Positions 35,980 through 44,513 of a stretch of DNA of 64,000 nucleotides are shown one piece after another. This stretch comes from Altibacter sp. HG106. GTDB lineage: Bacteria; Bacteroidota; Bacteroidia; Flavobacteriales; Flavobacteriaceae. Under the pieces are notes generated by a model. That model saw only the letters and a program-made list of their open reading frames with translations, ran no database searches and was not told where the DNA came from. Numbering within the stretch: position 1 is the first letter of the stretch; every line of letters begins with the position of its first letter. The stretch spans positions 124,001 through 188,000 of the forward strand of contig NZ_JAQQTD010000007.1 in the NCBI RefSeq assembly GCF_028561755.1. Direction: 5' to 3'. The position numbers were made by a program, and so were the translations under genes.

Positions 35980-37365
35980 CTACTTCAACGCCATGATGGC
36001 TTTGGCGTTGGTAAACTCCTTCATTCCAAAGCCGCCGTGTTCGCGTCCATACCCCGAATCTTTCACTCCGCCAAACGGCATATTAGGTTGCGCGAGTCCG
36101 AAGGAATTGATAAACACCATTCCAGTATCAAAGTGTTCCGCAGCCAGTTCAAAAGCTTTGTCTCCATCGGAAGTAAAAATTCCGCCGCCCAGGCCAAACC
36201 GGCTATCATTGGCAATTCTGAAGGCATCTTCGGTGTTTTTCGCTTTAATCAGTGAAGCTACCGGACCAAATAATTCTTCGTCATAGGCAGGCTGTCCGGG
36301 CTGTACATTTTCCAGTACGGTAGCGGGATAGAAAAATCCGTCTGCATCCGGTAGTTCTCCACCGCATAGTACCGTCGCTCCTTTACTGACACTTTGGGTC
36401 ACCTGCTCATGTAAGTCTTTTCGAAGGTCCTCGCGCGCCATGGGTCCCATTCGGGAACTCGAATCGGTTGGATCACCGTAGTTGACTCCCTTCATTCGGG
36501 CAACAAATTTTTCTTTAAATGCCTCATACACTTCCTCAACAACGACAAACCGTTTCGCAGCAACACAGGTTTCTCCATTATTGTAAACCCTTCCATTTAC
36601 GCATTGTTTCACGGCATTGTCTAAATCGGCATCTTGCAGTACTATATAAGCGTCATTGCTTCCTAATTCCAGCACCGTTTTTTTCAATGCGGCTCCGGCT
36701 ACTTTGGCCACGTGCTCTCCAGCACCTGCGCTTCCGGTAAGAGTAACCCCTCGAACGTAACGATTCTTAATAACGTCATCAGATTGGTCGTGATTGATAA
36801 TCAATACTTTGAACAAATGTTTTGGAAGTCCGGCCGACTCGATTATTTTCTCCAGTAGTAGTGCGCAACCGGTGACACTTTCGGCATGCTTCAGAAGTAC
36901 TCCGTTACCCGCCATCAAATTGGCAATAGCATATCGAATTACCTGATAGGTGGGGAAATTCCAAGGTTGAATGCCGTAAATCACACCAAGGGGTGCATGC
37001 ACAATGCGCCCTTTTCCTCCTTCGGGTAGTTTCCTGTCTTCCGCAGCGAGTTCTGTGGGCCCTTCCTTAGCGGTGTACTCGCAAATACCGGCACACAATT
37101 CAACTTCCTGTTCGCTTTGTTTCAGCAATTTACCCATCTCTTCAGTCATCAGAGCGGCGAGTTCTTCTTTGTGTTCTAATAACGCTTTTCCCACGTTTTT
37201 AAGATGTTCTGCACGCTCCTTTAGGGAGTGTTGACGCCACGTTAAAAATGCGTTATGGCAATTTTCGATGGCTTCTGAAACCTGTTTTTCGTTCATATAG
37301 GAATAGGTATGAATCGGTTTTCCAGAAGTCGGATTTATGGTTTGAAATTCTTTGGTAGTACTCAT
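35980..37365 (-). CDS. NAD(P)-dependent aldehyde dehydrogenase (succinate-semialdehyde type)
   Basis: 461 residues of the aldehyde dehydrogenase superfamily. It has the cofactor loop GVIYGIQPWNFPTYQV, TGSAGAGEHVAKVA, the general-base Glu233 in KTVLELGSNDAYIVL and the nucleophile Cys267 in NNGETCVAAKRF. The lengths of these segments and the PFGGVKDSGYGREHGGFGM end match the succinate-semialdehyde dehydrogenase branch, so succinate semialdehyde or a similar short acid aldehyde is the likely substrate. The ATG start is preferred over an upstream in-frame TTG. TATCTTTA lies upstream on this strand (37391-37398). Confidence 0.88.
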   Translation of the reverse strand: MSTTKEFQTINPTSGKPIHTYSYMNEKQVSEAIENCHNAFLTWRQHSLKERAEHLKNVGKALLEHKEELAALMTEEMGKLLKQSEQEVELCAGICEYTAKEGPTELAAEDRKLPEGGKGRIVHAPLGVIYGIQPWNFPTYQVIRYAIANLMAGNGVLLKHAESVTGCALLLEKIIESAGLPKHLFKVLIINHDQSDDVIKNRYVRGVTLTGSAGAGEHVAKVAGAALKKTVLELGSNDAYIVLQDADLDNAVKQCVNGRVYNNGETCVAAKRFVVVEEVYEAFKEKFVARMKGVNYGDPTDSSSRMGPMAREDLRKDLHEQVTQSVSKGATVLCGGELPDADGFFYPATVLENVQPGQPAYDEELFGPVASLIKAKNTEDAFRIANDSRFGLGGGIFTSDGDKAFELAAEHFDTGMVFINSFGLAQPNMPFGGVKDSGYGREHGGFGMKEFTNAKAIMALK

Positions 37366-37566
37366 ATGCAATGTTTTATGTTAACTCTTTTAAAGATAGG
37401 GAATCACCGTATTTATATGCCTTCTCAAGATGCTAAGCCTTCGTTAATGAAACGGTAAATCTTTCCGAAGAAATACAGCCGATGCGATCCAAAATCCACG
37501 CTTGGCCGCAGTTTTCAGTGCACTCCTTACAGAACTGTCTTTTCCTTTGAATAACCGATCGCTAGC

Positions 37567-37597
37567 TTTGCTACAAGCCTTTCAATTGCTATCTTTG
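37567..37597 (+). promoter_or_regulatory. Housekeeping (Bacteroidota-type) promoter of ffh
   Basis: TTTG at 37567-37570, a 19-base spacer and TATCTTTG at 37590-37597, the consensus -33/-7 pair for the primary sigma factor in this phylum. It lies 26 bases before the ffh ATG. The rest of the 252-base gap shows no gene. Confidence 0.75.
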
Positions 37598-37623
37598 CAA
37601 CACGCTAAATTTCACGCAATACT

Positions 37624-38952
37624 ATGTTTGATAATCTGACCGATAAATTAGATAAGGCCTTACACGTTCTTAAAGGACACGGAAGTATTACCGAGGTTAA
37701 CGTTGCCGAAACCCTTAAGGAGGTACGTCGTGCTCTATTAGATGCTGATGTTAACTTCAAGACGGCGAAAAACTTTACCAATACGGTCAAGGAAAAAGCG
37801 CTGGGACAAAATGTATTGAGTTCCTTAAAACCCGGGCAACTCATGGTGAAGTTGGTCAAAGACGAACTCACCGAATTGATGGGCGGCGAAACAGAAGGCA
37901 TCGACCTGAGTGGGAGTCCGTCGATCATCTTGATGTCGGGTTTACAGGGAAGTGGTAAAACCACCTTTTCCGGGAAGCTTGCTAACTACTTAAAGTCCAA
38001 AAAAACTAAAAAACCGCTACTGGTCGCTTGCGACGTGTATCGTCCGGCGGCGATCAACCAGTTGCATGTGGTAGGAGACCAAATTGGCGTGGAAGTGTAC
38101 AGCGAAGAAGGTACTATGGATCCTGTTGAAATTTCTCAGAATGCTATAGCATATGCCAAACAAAACGGTCATAATGTAGTGATTGTGGATACTGCAGGAC
38201 GATTGGCGGTCGATGAACAAATGATGACCGAGATCGCCAATATTCACACGGCGATCAACCCCAACGAAACCCTCTTCGTGGTCGATTCGATGACGGGTCA
38301 AGATGCGGTAAATACGGCGAAGGCCTTTAATGATCGTCTGGATTTTGATGGGGTTGTGCTCACAAAACTAGATGGTGATACACGTGGTGGGGCCGCGATC
38401 TCTATTAAAAGTGTCGTCAACAAACCCATTAAGTTTATAGGTACGGGTGAGAAAATGGACGCTATTGATGTGTTTCACCCTTCTCGAATGGCCGACCGAA
38501 TTTTAGGCATGGGTGACGTGGTATCGTTGGTAGAACGAGCACAAGAGCAGTTTGATGAACAGGAAGCGCGAAAACTTCAGAAGAAAATTGCGAAAAATCA
38601 ATTTGGTTTCGACGATTTCATGTCTCAGATTCAGCAGGTGAAAAAAATGGGAAGCATGAAGGATCTCCTCGGAATGATTCCCGGTGCTGGGAAAGCCCTC
38701 AAAGGAGTTGATATTGACGATGACGCCTTCCAGGGTATAGAAGCCATTATACAGTCGATGACGCCGGAAGAGCGTTCTACACCGTCGGTTATCAACGGCA
38801 GCCGAAAAAAGCGAATTGCCAAAGGGAGCGGTACTTCTGTGCAGGAAGTGAATCAACTTCTGAAGCAATTCAATCAAATGAGCAAAATGATGAAAATGAT
38901 GCAGGGCGGCGGTGGTCGCAAGATGATGCAGATGATGAAAAACATGCAATAA
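37624..38952 (+). CDS. ffh: Signal recognition particle protein Ffh
   Basis: The SRP54-type GTPase that targets nascent membrane proteins to the Sec/YidC machinery. The 442-residue product has an N domain (about 1-85), a G domain with GLQGSGKTTFSGKLA (P loop), DVYRPAA, DTAGRLAVDEQ and TKLDGDTRGGAA, and a Met-rich M domain (about 300-442) that binds signal peptides and SRP RNA. The C-terminus is an extreme Met/Gly-rich run. It sits 24 bases before folD in the same direction. Normal length. Confidence 0.97.
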   Translation: MFDNLTDKLDKALHVLKGHGSITEVNVAETLKEVRRALLDADVNFKTAKNFTNTVKEKALGQNVLSSLKPGQLMVKLVKDELTELMGGETEGIDLSGSPSIILMSGLQGSGKTTFSGKLANYLKSKKTKKPLLVACDVYRPAAINQLHVVGDQIGVEVYSEEGTMDPVEISQNAIAYAKQNGHNVVIVDTAGRLAVDEQMMTEIANIHTAINPNETLFVVDSMTGQDAVNTAKAFNDRLDFDGVVLTKLDGDTRGGAAISIKSVVNKPIKFIGTGEKMDAIDVFHPSRMADRILGMGDVVSLVERAQEQFDEQEARKLQKKIAKNQFGFDDFMSQIQQVKKMGSMKDLLGMIPGAGKALKGVDIDDDAFQGIEAIIQSMTPEERSTPSVINGSRKKRIAKGSGTSVQEVNQLLKQFNQMSKMMKMMQGGGGRKMMQMMKNMQ

Positions 38953-38976
38953 TCTCTTCACAAAACCCAACCAATT

Positions 38977-39855
38977 ATGACCCTACTCGACGGTAAAAAA
39001 GTAAGTAATGATATTAAAGACGAGATAAAAGCTGAGGTTGATGCCATGAAAGCCAATGGCGAAAAAGTGCCTCATCTCGCGGCTGTTATTGTAGGTGATG
39101 ATGGAGCTAGTCTTACGTATGTGGGTAGCAAGGTCCGCGCTTGTGAACGCATTGGTTTTGAATCGACGCTTGTCAAAATGCCACATACTACTAGCGAGTT
39201 GGAGTTGTTGAAAAAAATAAAGGAGCTCAATACGAATGACGATATTGATGGATTTATAATTCAGTTGCCGTTACCTCCTCAAATCGATACCCAGAAAGTG
39301 CTGATGGCCGTAGATCCTAGCAAGGATGTGGACGGATTTCATCCTGAAAACTTCGGAAAAATGGCCTTGGATATGAGTACTTTTATTCCGGCCACACCCT
39401 TTGGTATTCTTGAACTCTTAGAGCGTTACGATGTGGATACCAAAGGAAAACATACGGTGGTCATCGGAAGAAGCCATATCGTAGGACGCCCAATGAGCAT
39501 CCTAATGAGTCGTAGAGGGTGGCCGGGAAATAGTACGGTTACGTTGACCCATAGTAATACAAAGAATATATCTCAGATCACCACTCAAGCCGACATCATT
39601 ATTTCGGCTCTGGGAGTGCCAAATTTCTTAAAGGCTGAAATGGTGAAAGATGATGTGGTCATCATCGATGTTGGGATCACACGAGTTCCCGACGAGGAAC
39701 ACCCAAAAGGATACGTCATTCGTGGTGATGTAGATTTCGAAAAGGTAAGTGAAAAAGCATCTTTTATCACTCCGGTGCCTGGAGGAGTAGGGCCTATGAC
39801 CATCGCCATGTTGCTCAAAAATACCTTATTGGCGCGTGAGCAGCGTAGAACGTAA
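38977..39855 (+). CDS. folD: Methylenetetrahydrofolate dehydrogenase/cyclohydrolase FolD
   Basis: Bifunctional enzyme that interconverts 5,10-methylene-, 5,10-methenyl- and 10-formyl-tetrahydrofolate for one-carbon metabolism. 292 residues with the active-site Lys in LTYVGSKVRACERIGF, DGFIIQLPLPPQID, KDVDGFHPENFGKM, GRSHIVGRPMSILM (NADP-binding) and the C-terminal signature PGGVGPMTIAMLLKNTL. It follows ffh by 24 bases, probably in the same transcript, and is convergent with the DUF1232 gene. Confidence 0.97.
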   Translation: MTLLDGKKVSNDIKDEIKAEVDAMKANGEKVPHLAAVIVGDDGASLTYVGSKVRACERIGFESTLVKMPHTTSELELLKKIKELNTNDDIDGFIIQLPLPPQIDTQKVLMAVDPSKDVDGFHPENFGKMALDMSTFIPATPFGILELLERYDVDTKGKHTVVIGRSHIVGRPMSILMSRRGWPGNSTVTLTHSNTKNISQITTQADIIISALGVPNFLKAEMVKDDVVIIDVGITRVPDEEHPKGYVIRGDVDFEKVSEKASFITPVPGGVGPMTIAMLLKNTLLAREQRRT

Positions 39856-39862
39856 TACTACC

Positions 39863-40300
39863 TTATTCCTTGGCTTGCTGCAACCGCCAGTCTAGATAGC
39901 GGTGTAAGTCACTTTCAATCCACCCCATACCAATCGATAGCACGGCAAGATCATCAATATAGCCAACTCCGGGGATGAAGTCCGGGATAATGTCCATTGG
40001 GTTTAAGATGTATAACAGACCTAAGACGATCGTGGCAATAGTAAACCAAGGTACGCCGCGATATGTTCCGGTCTTAAAATCCCTCAGCATGGCCAACATA
40101 ATTTTTCCGAGCTCGGCATATTTAGACAAGCTATTGGGGCCGCTAAATTTTTTGTGAATAGCCTCCTCATTTTCGAGAACGATTTCTACGTCATCTTCTT
40201 TAATGTGATCCACTTCATTGCGCATCGTATCTTCATCGACACCCGATTTGCGATTTCCAGGATTGAAGAACAAGCTTCTTTTTGAGTTTCCGAATAGCAT
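39863..40300 (-). CDS. DUF1232 (YkvA-type) membrane protein
   Basis: 145 residues. The C-terminal half carries the DUF1232 signature: a hydrophobic helix (TIATIVLGLLYILNPMDIIP) followed by DFIPGVGYIDDLAVLSIGM. The N-terminal 60 residues are polar and acidic. Function of the family is not established; members are small inner membrane proteins. The gene is convergent with folD (7-base gap) and separated by 57 bases from the DUF393 gene upstream on its strand. Confidence 0.85.
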   Translation of the reverse strand: MLFGNSKRSLFFNPGNRKSGVDEDTMRNEVDHIKEDDVEIVLENEEAIHKKFSGPNSLSKYAELGKIMLAMLRDFKTGTYRGVPWFTIATIVLGLLYILNPMDIIPDFIPGVGYIDDLAVLSIGMGWIESDLHRYLDWRLQQAKE

Positions 40301-40357
40301 AAGGTTGTTTTTCTTTAAAGATACGCCACCGATGTCAGTAATTGTTTTAAAGTTTTG

Positions 40358-40840
40358 TTATAACTGCTTCCCCAGCAATAGCACTCCTAAGAAGAGCACC
40401 AATAAATACAAAAGCCAGTAGGGGCGAAGTTTTTCAGGGTTGTTTCCGAAGAGAATGCGCGTCACGCGAAAAAAGAAGGGTCTGTTTTTCGCGATCACAT
40501 TATAGCCGTGATCACTCAACCAGGTAAACCACCTGAAGTTCGTATACCAGCGGTGCCAGGGGAGTGGGTGTGCCGAATAAGAATAGCTGCGATAGGCCGA
40601 ATCGGGCCCGCTAAAGACGCTTCCATCTGGCTCGATAAGACGAGAAGCCTTCTTAAACTCCTTGAGCGGAATGTCCTGAAAGTGCGATGCGATTTCCTGA
40701 TACGTGACAAAATCGATTCGCCCTTGCGTTTTCTTCTTCCAGCGCTGTACCCAAAAGGCGCAAAACCCGCATTCGCCATCCCAAACCAACACGGGTTTAT
40801 GTTCTGGCGGATACTTGGTTTTGGTAAATTTCTGAAACAT
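40358..40840 (-). CDS. DUF393 thiol-disulfide oxidoreductase-like protein
   Basis: 160 residues. The DUF393 signature VLVWDGECGFCAFWVQRWKK (about 17-36) contains a CxxC motif near the N-terminus, followed by FVTYQEI and DGSVFSGPDSAYRSY. The C-terminus has one membrane helix (about 138-155). Proteins of this type are annotated as putative thiol-disulfide oxidoreductases; activity is unproven. It is the last gene of a compact minus-strand operon (DUF1579/SnoaL, VOC, AI-2E, DUF393) with a 5-base gap before it. Confidence 0.84.
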   Translation of the reverse strand: MFQKFTKTKYPPEHKPVLVWDGECGFCAFWVQRWKKKTQGRIDFVTYQEIASHFQDIPLKEFKKASRLIEPDGSVFSGPDSAYRSYSYSAHPLPWHRWYTNFRWFTWLSDHGYNVIAKNRPFFFRVTRILFGNNPEKLRPYWLLYLLVLFLGVLLLGKQL

Positions 40841-40845
40841 CCTAC

Positions 40846-41880
40846 TTAAAGATCAGGGTCATCGTCGTGTGTCACGTGCTTTCCGTATTCGCGTTTGTAG
40901 ATGCGCACTACTATCAAAAAGAGACTGATAAGCAGTGGCCCAAAGATGAGTCCGATGAACCCAAATAGCGGTACTCCTACGATGACTCCAATTAGGGTGA
41001 TAAGTGGATGCACGTTGTCCAGTTTTTTCAGCACATACAACCTAATAAGGTTGTCGGTAGATCCTACCACAATGAGGCCGTATAGTAAAATTCCCCAGGC
41101 TTGAAAATCGTTCCCCGAAGATAGTGTCAATATAAATACCGGAATGATTCCCAGTAAGGTTCCAACAAAGGGAATCATAGACCCAATGGTTACGACCACA
41201 AACCAAAACAGCGGATCATCGATTCCGAAGATGAGAAATCCAATAAGTGCCACGATTCCCTGTGCGATAGCGACCATAGGAATTCCCAGAGCATTCGACC
41301 GGACCATGGTGTGGGTCTCCTTTCCAATCTTTTTTAAGTTCTTTTTACTGATCGGAATATATTCAAATAAGGATTCACGCAACTGACTCCTATTGGTGAG
41401 CATGTAATAAAGCATAAAGTACATGAGTCCGATAGCAATGGTCACCTCAAAGGTACTTCCGGCCAAGTTCTGTAGATTTTCGGAAAGCCAGGAGGAAATC
41501 GCACCCACATCAATTTCAGAAGTAAAATCGTAGCCTAACTGGTCTTCCCATTTGGCGGTCTGGCTCTTAAAGGCGCGCACCACGCGTTCTGAGTTTTGAA
41601 CCGCATTATTGATCTTATTTCCCAGCATAATTATAATCCCGCTTATCGGAATTAATATTCCGATAAAGGAAAGCACCATAAGAAGCGCTGCTGCCAGGTC
41701 AGGTTTCCATCCGCGACGCAAGAGGGCTACCATCCATTTTCGCATCAATACATAGATGGTAATTGCCCCTAAGACTCCTGAAAGGTAAGGGAGTAATTCC
41801 CTAAAAATCAGCGTACCCATTAATAAAATGAGGAGCATTACAAAGACTTGTCGGATGATATTAGGGTTTATTTGTTTCAT
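40846..41880 (-). CDS. AI-2E family transporter
   Basis: 344 residues with about eight hydrophobic segments. The family pattern is visible in the central PMVAIAQGIVALIGFLIFGI and IGSMIPFVGTLLGIIPVFIL and the C-terminal GVIVGVPLFGFIGLIFGPLL. The family was named for export of autoinducer-2 (TqsA), but many members have other or unknown substrates, so no signal molecule should be assumed. It lies 2 bases downstream of the VOC gene and 5 bases upstream of DUF393. Confidence 0.88.
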   Translation of the reverse strand: MKQINPNIIRQVFVMLLILLMGTLIFRELLPYLSGVLGAITIYVLMRKWMVALLRRGWKPDLAAALLMVLSFIGILIPISGIIIMLGNKINNAVQNSERVVRAFKSQTAKWEDQLGYDFTSEIDVGAISSWLSENLQNLAGSTFEVTIAIGLMYFMLYYMLTNRSQLRESLFEYIPISKKNLKKIGKETHTMVRSNALGIPMVAIAQGIVALIGFLIFGIDDPLFWFVVVTIGSMIPFVGTLLGIIPVFILTLSSGNDFQAWGILLYGLIVVGSTDNLIRLYVLKKLDNVHPLITLIGVIVGVPLFGFIGLIFGPLLISLFLIVVRIYKREYGKHVTHDDDPDL

Positions 41881-41882
41881 GG

Positions 41883-42314
41883 TTAGGTGGCAAATAATTG
41901 GTCGAGATTTGCAAACGCTTTAAATTCTAGTGCGTTTCCGCTGGGGTCTTCAAAGAACATAGTCGCCTGCTCGCCGGGTTGACCCTCAAAGCGAATGTAA
42001 GGTTCTATGATAAAGGTGATTTCCTCGCGTTGCAGGTGTTGAGAAAATGCTTTAAAATCCTCCATGGTCAATACCACGCCAAAATGAGGGATAGGCACTT
42101 GCTTGCCATCTACTGGATTCGCTGCTCTTGGATTGGCCTCTTGGGTTTTTTCATGTAGCACTAACTGATGCCCAAAAAAATTGAAGTCCACCCAATGATC
42201 ACTGCTTCTACCTTCTTCGCATCCCAAAACATCGCGATAAAAGAGACGATCTCTTTGCAGATTGCTCACCGGAATGGCAAGATGAAAGGGGCTAAGTGTT
42301 GTTGATTTTTCCAT
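41883..42314 (-). CDS. VOC (glyoxalase/dioxygenase-fold) family protein
   Basis: 143 residues with two beta-alpha-beta-beta-beta modules. Candidate metal ligands are the His in SPFHLAIPVSNLQRDRLF, the His in IPHFGVVLTM and the Glu in SGNALEFKAF. DHWVDFNFFGHQLVLHE fits the first module. Reaction unknown; the fold covers glyoxalases, dioxygenases and resistance proteins. Gaps to both neighbours are 2-3 bases, so expression is coupled with the exported DUF1579/SnoaL protein and the transporter. Confidence 0.86.
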   Translation of the reverse strand: MEKSTTLSPFHLAIPVSNLQRDRLFYRDVLGCEEGRSSDHWVDFNFFGHQLVLHEKTQEANPRAANPVDGKQVPIPHFGVVLTMEDFKAFSQHLQREEITFIIEPYIRFEGQPGEQATMFFEDPSGNALEFKAFANLDQLFAT

Positions 42315-42317
42315 GGT

Positions 42318-43274
42318 TTATATTCGGTTCCAAATATCAAGATACATTTTCCAGGAGGTCCCGGTAAATTTCCAAACGATGACATATTTTCCTTTCCATT
42401 GGTAGCGGCCTTTTTCATCTTCAGAAATGCCTTCGTAGGTTCCAAAATCATATGCGAAGTCACCATGAACCACAATATCTGTAGGAGTGGCCTTATGGGA
42501 AAGGATGCGCGTATCTTTTGGCAGCGTCCATTTCTTAAGGATGTCTGCGGCTCCTGAAATCATCCCGCTGTTAGGAGGAAAAATATAGGCGTCTTCGGTA
42601 TAGAGTTCGGTCATGGTTTGATAATCCCCTTCCTCATAAGCTTTCGAAAAGCGCCTGCTGTTCGCTCGGATTTCCGTTTCTGCGGAAACCGCTGTCGTGT
42701 TCCTTTTTTTACAATGGATGCGCCAGGTGGGAAAAACCACTTGTTCTTTGGGGTCGGTCCAGGCGCCTTCCCATTCAAATCCTTCCGAAGAAATGTCGCT
42801 GAAGGTCAACCGAAAAAATCCATCCATGCCGTTTGGGGCCTTTTGTTCTCGATACAAAACGATACTATCCCCGCGTTTTGTGCCTTCCCATACCGGTAGG
42901 GTTACGGTAGGACTGGCACTGCTGTAATAATGCACGTACCACTTGCTGCTATCTGCTATAAATTGACGGATACTTCCTGAATGACTTCCGTCTTCTTTCA
43001 AGGTTTCATCTTGTACGGCAGTACCGTTCATAATGTACTTAAAGGTCCAGGTCATTTGTTGCGGTGCTGCCCAAGTTTGATCTGCGTTTCGTGTTTCCGA
43101 CAGACAATCACAAGTTCCAATAAGAGGAGCATAGTCGGCTACCGCTTGAGGGGCATTCGGATTTAACAAACCATATGGATTTTCAGAAGAAACTTCGTAT
43201 TGGGTATACGACTGCTGGGCCAGAGGGGTCACGGCATACAATAAAAACGAGACGAGAAGCAATTGAAATTTCAT
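42318..43274 (-). CDS. Exported DUF1579-like/SnoaL-like two-domain protein
   Basis: 318 residues, signal peptide MKFQLLLVSFLLYAVTPLAQ. The N-terminal domain (about 45-190) resembles DUF1579 (YAPLIGTCDCLSE, MTWTFKYIMNGTAVQDE, FEWEGAWTDPKEQ). The C-terminal domain (about 200-318) is a SnoaL/NTF2-like fold with FSKAYEEGDYQTMTELYTED, AYIFPPNSGMISG and a terminal WKMYLDIWNRI. Both domains usually bind small hydrophobic ligands, and the fusion suggests a lipid- or metabolite-handling role outside the cytoplasm. It heads a four-gene operon. Confidence 0.8.
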   Translation of the reverse strand: MKFQLLLVSFLLYAVTPLAQQSYTQYEVSSENPYGLLNPNAPQAVADYAPLIGTCDCLSETRNADQTWAAPQQMTWTFKYIMNGTAVQDETLKEDGSHSGSIRQFIADSSKWYVHYYSSASPTVTLPVWEGTKRGDSIVLYREQKAPNGMDGFFRLTFSDISSEGFEWEGAWTDPKEQVVFPTWRIHCKKRNTTAVSAETEIRANSRRFSKAYEEGDYQTMTELYTEDAYIFPPNSGMISGAADILKKWTLPKDTRILSHKATPTDIVVHGDFAYDFGTYEGISEDEKGRYQWKGKYVIVWKFTGTSWKMYLDIWNRI

Positions 43275-43334
43275 GATACAGTGTTTCCACCTAGAAAATT
43301 ACTACTAAAAATTGAGGTATGAAACTGCGGCTCC

Positions 43335-43574
43335 TTAATTGTTGCGTAGGGCGTGAATCAATTCTTTCTTATTCATCTTAGAGCGTCCGTCGATCCCTAC
43401 CTTTTTTGCTTGTTCGTACAACGACTTTTTGGTCCACGATTCGTAGGGGGAAGCTGCTCCACCTTTCTTGCCAGAATCTGGCGTGTTTGCAATGCGTGCC
43501 GCTTTTTCTTTACTATAACCTTTGTCGCGCAAGGCTTCGTATTGGTCTTCGTTTTTGATACTTGGATTGGGCAT
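43335..43574 (-). CDS. Small basic protein with Rho-N-like domain
   Basis: 79 residues. The first half has the pattern YEALRDKGYSKEKAARIANT, common in small bacterial DUF7218-type proteins. The second half (about 48-79) reads KSLYEQAKKVGIDGRSKMNK plus KELIHALRN, a Rho termination factor N-terminal-like helical motif. It is cytoplasmic and basic and may bind nucleic acid; that is inference. The start MPNPSIKNEDQ is preferred over one 5 codons upstream. It stands alone between terminator sequences. Confidence 0.78.
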   Translation of the reverse strand: MPNPSIKNEDQYEALRDKGYSKEKAARIANTPDSGKKGGAASPYESWTKKSLYEQAKKVGIDGRSKMNKKELIHALRNN

Positions 43575-43585
43575 GGTGTCGCAAT

Positions 43586-43612
43586 TCAAAAAAACCTTCC
43601 GAAGAAGGTTTT
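43586..43612 (-). terminator. UUCG-loop terminator
   Basis: On the minus strand a stem AAAACCTTC/GAAGGTTTT closes a TTCG loop and is followed by a T run. It terminates the small membrane protein gene to its right (43618-43818). Confidence 0.82.
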
Positions 43613-43617
43613 ATGTG

Positions 43618-43818
43618 TTAGTTATTTTCAGTTTGAACTTGGTCGGTGTCCTTACGATATTTCAATAATCCAATACCGGCAAAGAAAAATACCACTCCTA
43701 GAATAATGAGGGCCCACGGACTCAAACCGGAACTTAAGCTTCCAAAGGCTCCTAGAACACCCATAATTAAAGCAATGGCTCCTCCAATGGTCAAAATAAA
43801 TCCTAAAATCTTAATCAT
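43618..43818 (-). CDS. Small two-helix membrane protein
   Basis: 66 residues with two hydrophobic helices (about 4-26 and 33-52) separated by a short Gly/Ser loop and followed by a charged tail (LLKYRKDTDQVQTENN) that is probably cytoplasmic. No named family is recognised. Comparable small membrane proteins are frequent in flavobacterial genomes. A terminator with a UUCG loop follows the stop. Confidence 0.7.
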   Translation of the reverse strand: MIKILGFILTIGGAIALIMGVLGAFGSLSSGLSPWALIILGVVFFFAGIGLLKYRKDTDQVQTENN

Positions 43819-43918
43819 AACATATTTATTGATTGGTTCTGATTAAAAGTAGGAAATGCGCCATCAAGTTGTGCGCCACTTAACAATCTGTTGGGGGAGT
43901 TTTCTGAAAAAATTAATA

Positions 43919-44509
43919 TTATTCCAAAGGCTCCGGCGCGTCATAGTCGGTATCCCAGCCTACCATAAAGTATTTAAAGGTGGCCTCATTCGGAATTTGT
44001 GATTGCTCTATTTTCGCTTGATAGTCATACCGAATATTCTCGGGAAGTTGTTTTTTGTCGATGGTCACGTAGATATTGCTATCCTTTAGGAATACCACAA
44101 CCGAGTTGATCGCATTTTCAATTCCAGCGATCTCGTAATTGGCTTTCAAGTCTCCGAAGGTGCTCTTAATGTTCAACCCTTTCTCGGTCTTGTAGCGACT
44201 GTCGAATATCTGGATATTGGTGATATGTGCCGAAGGGTCGTTTTCATCTTCTGGAGAGAGCAGCAACAATTTCGTACCGTCGGTATCGTACACTTCTACC
44301 TCGCCTTGCGTGCCAAGGGCATTTTCGTTGGGATTGAGTTTCACGATAGAATCGTTTGCAAAAATAGAATCGACCTTTTTCATCGCTGTGTTTTTGGCCA
44401 AAGGCCCCACCGCGTCTTTCTGAATAAGGAAGGGATCTGCTTCGTCACCGCATTGAATGAAAACGAAAGCCATGGCAACAAGAACTAAGGTTGTGAGGAT
44501 ATTTTTCAT
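43919..44509 (-). CDS. Lipoprotein of unknown function downstream of HerA-like ATPase
   Basis: 196 residues with a lipoprotein signal peptide (LVAMAFVFIQCGDEADPF). The mature part has alternating strands (EVEVYDTDGTKLLLLSPE, ITNIQIFDSRYKTEK, LNIKSTFGDLKANYEIAGIE), suggesting a beta-rich domain, and an acidic C-terminus. No family is recognised. It starts 4 bases after the stop of the DUF853 ATPase gene and is likely cotranscribed, although an ATPase in the cytoplasm and an exported lipoprotein have no obvious common role. Confidence 0.78.
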   Translation of the reverse strand: MKNILTTLVLVAMAFVFIQCGDEADPFLIQKDAVGPLAKNTAMKKVDSIFANDSIVKLNPNENALGTQGEVEVYDTDGTKLLLLSPEDENDPSAHITNIQIFDSRYKTEKGLNIKSTFGDLKANYEIAGIENAINSVVVFLKDSNIYVTIDKKQLPENIRYDYQAKIEQSQIPNEATFKYFMVGWDTDYDAPEPLE

Positions 44510-44513
44510 AGGG

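Noticed and set aside
37372-37566. Hidden small gene or RNA in the 252-base gap before ffh
   Set aside because: No reading frame with a ribosome binding site and no obvious stable hairpin; only the ffh promoter and a -7 element for the divergent dehydrogenase are seen.
40846-41880. Quorum-sensing export of AI-2
   Set aside because: Family name only; no luxS or receptor gene is present in the window and most family members have no proven AI-2 role.
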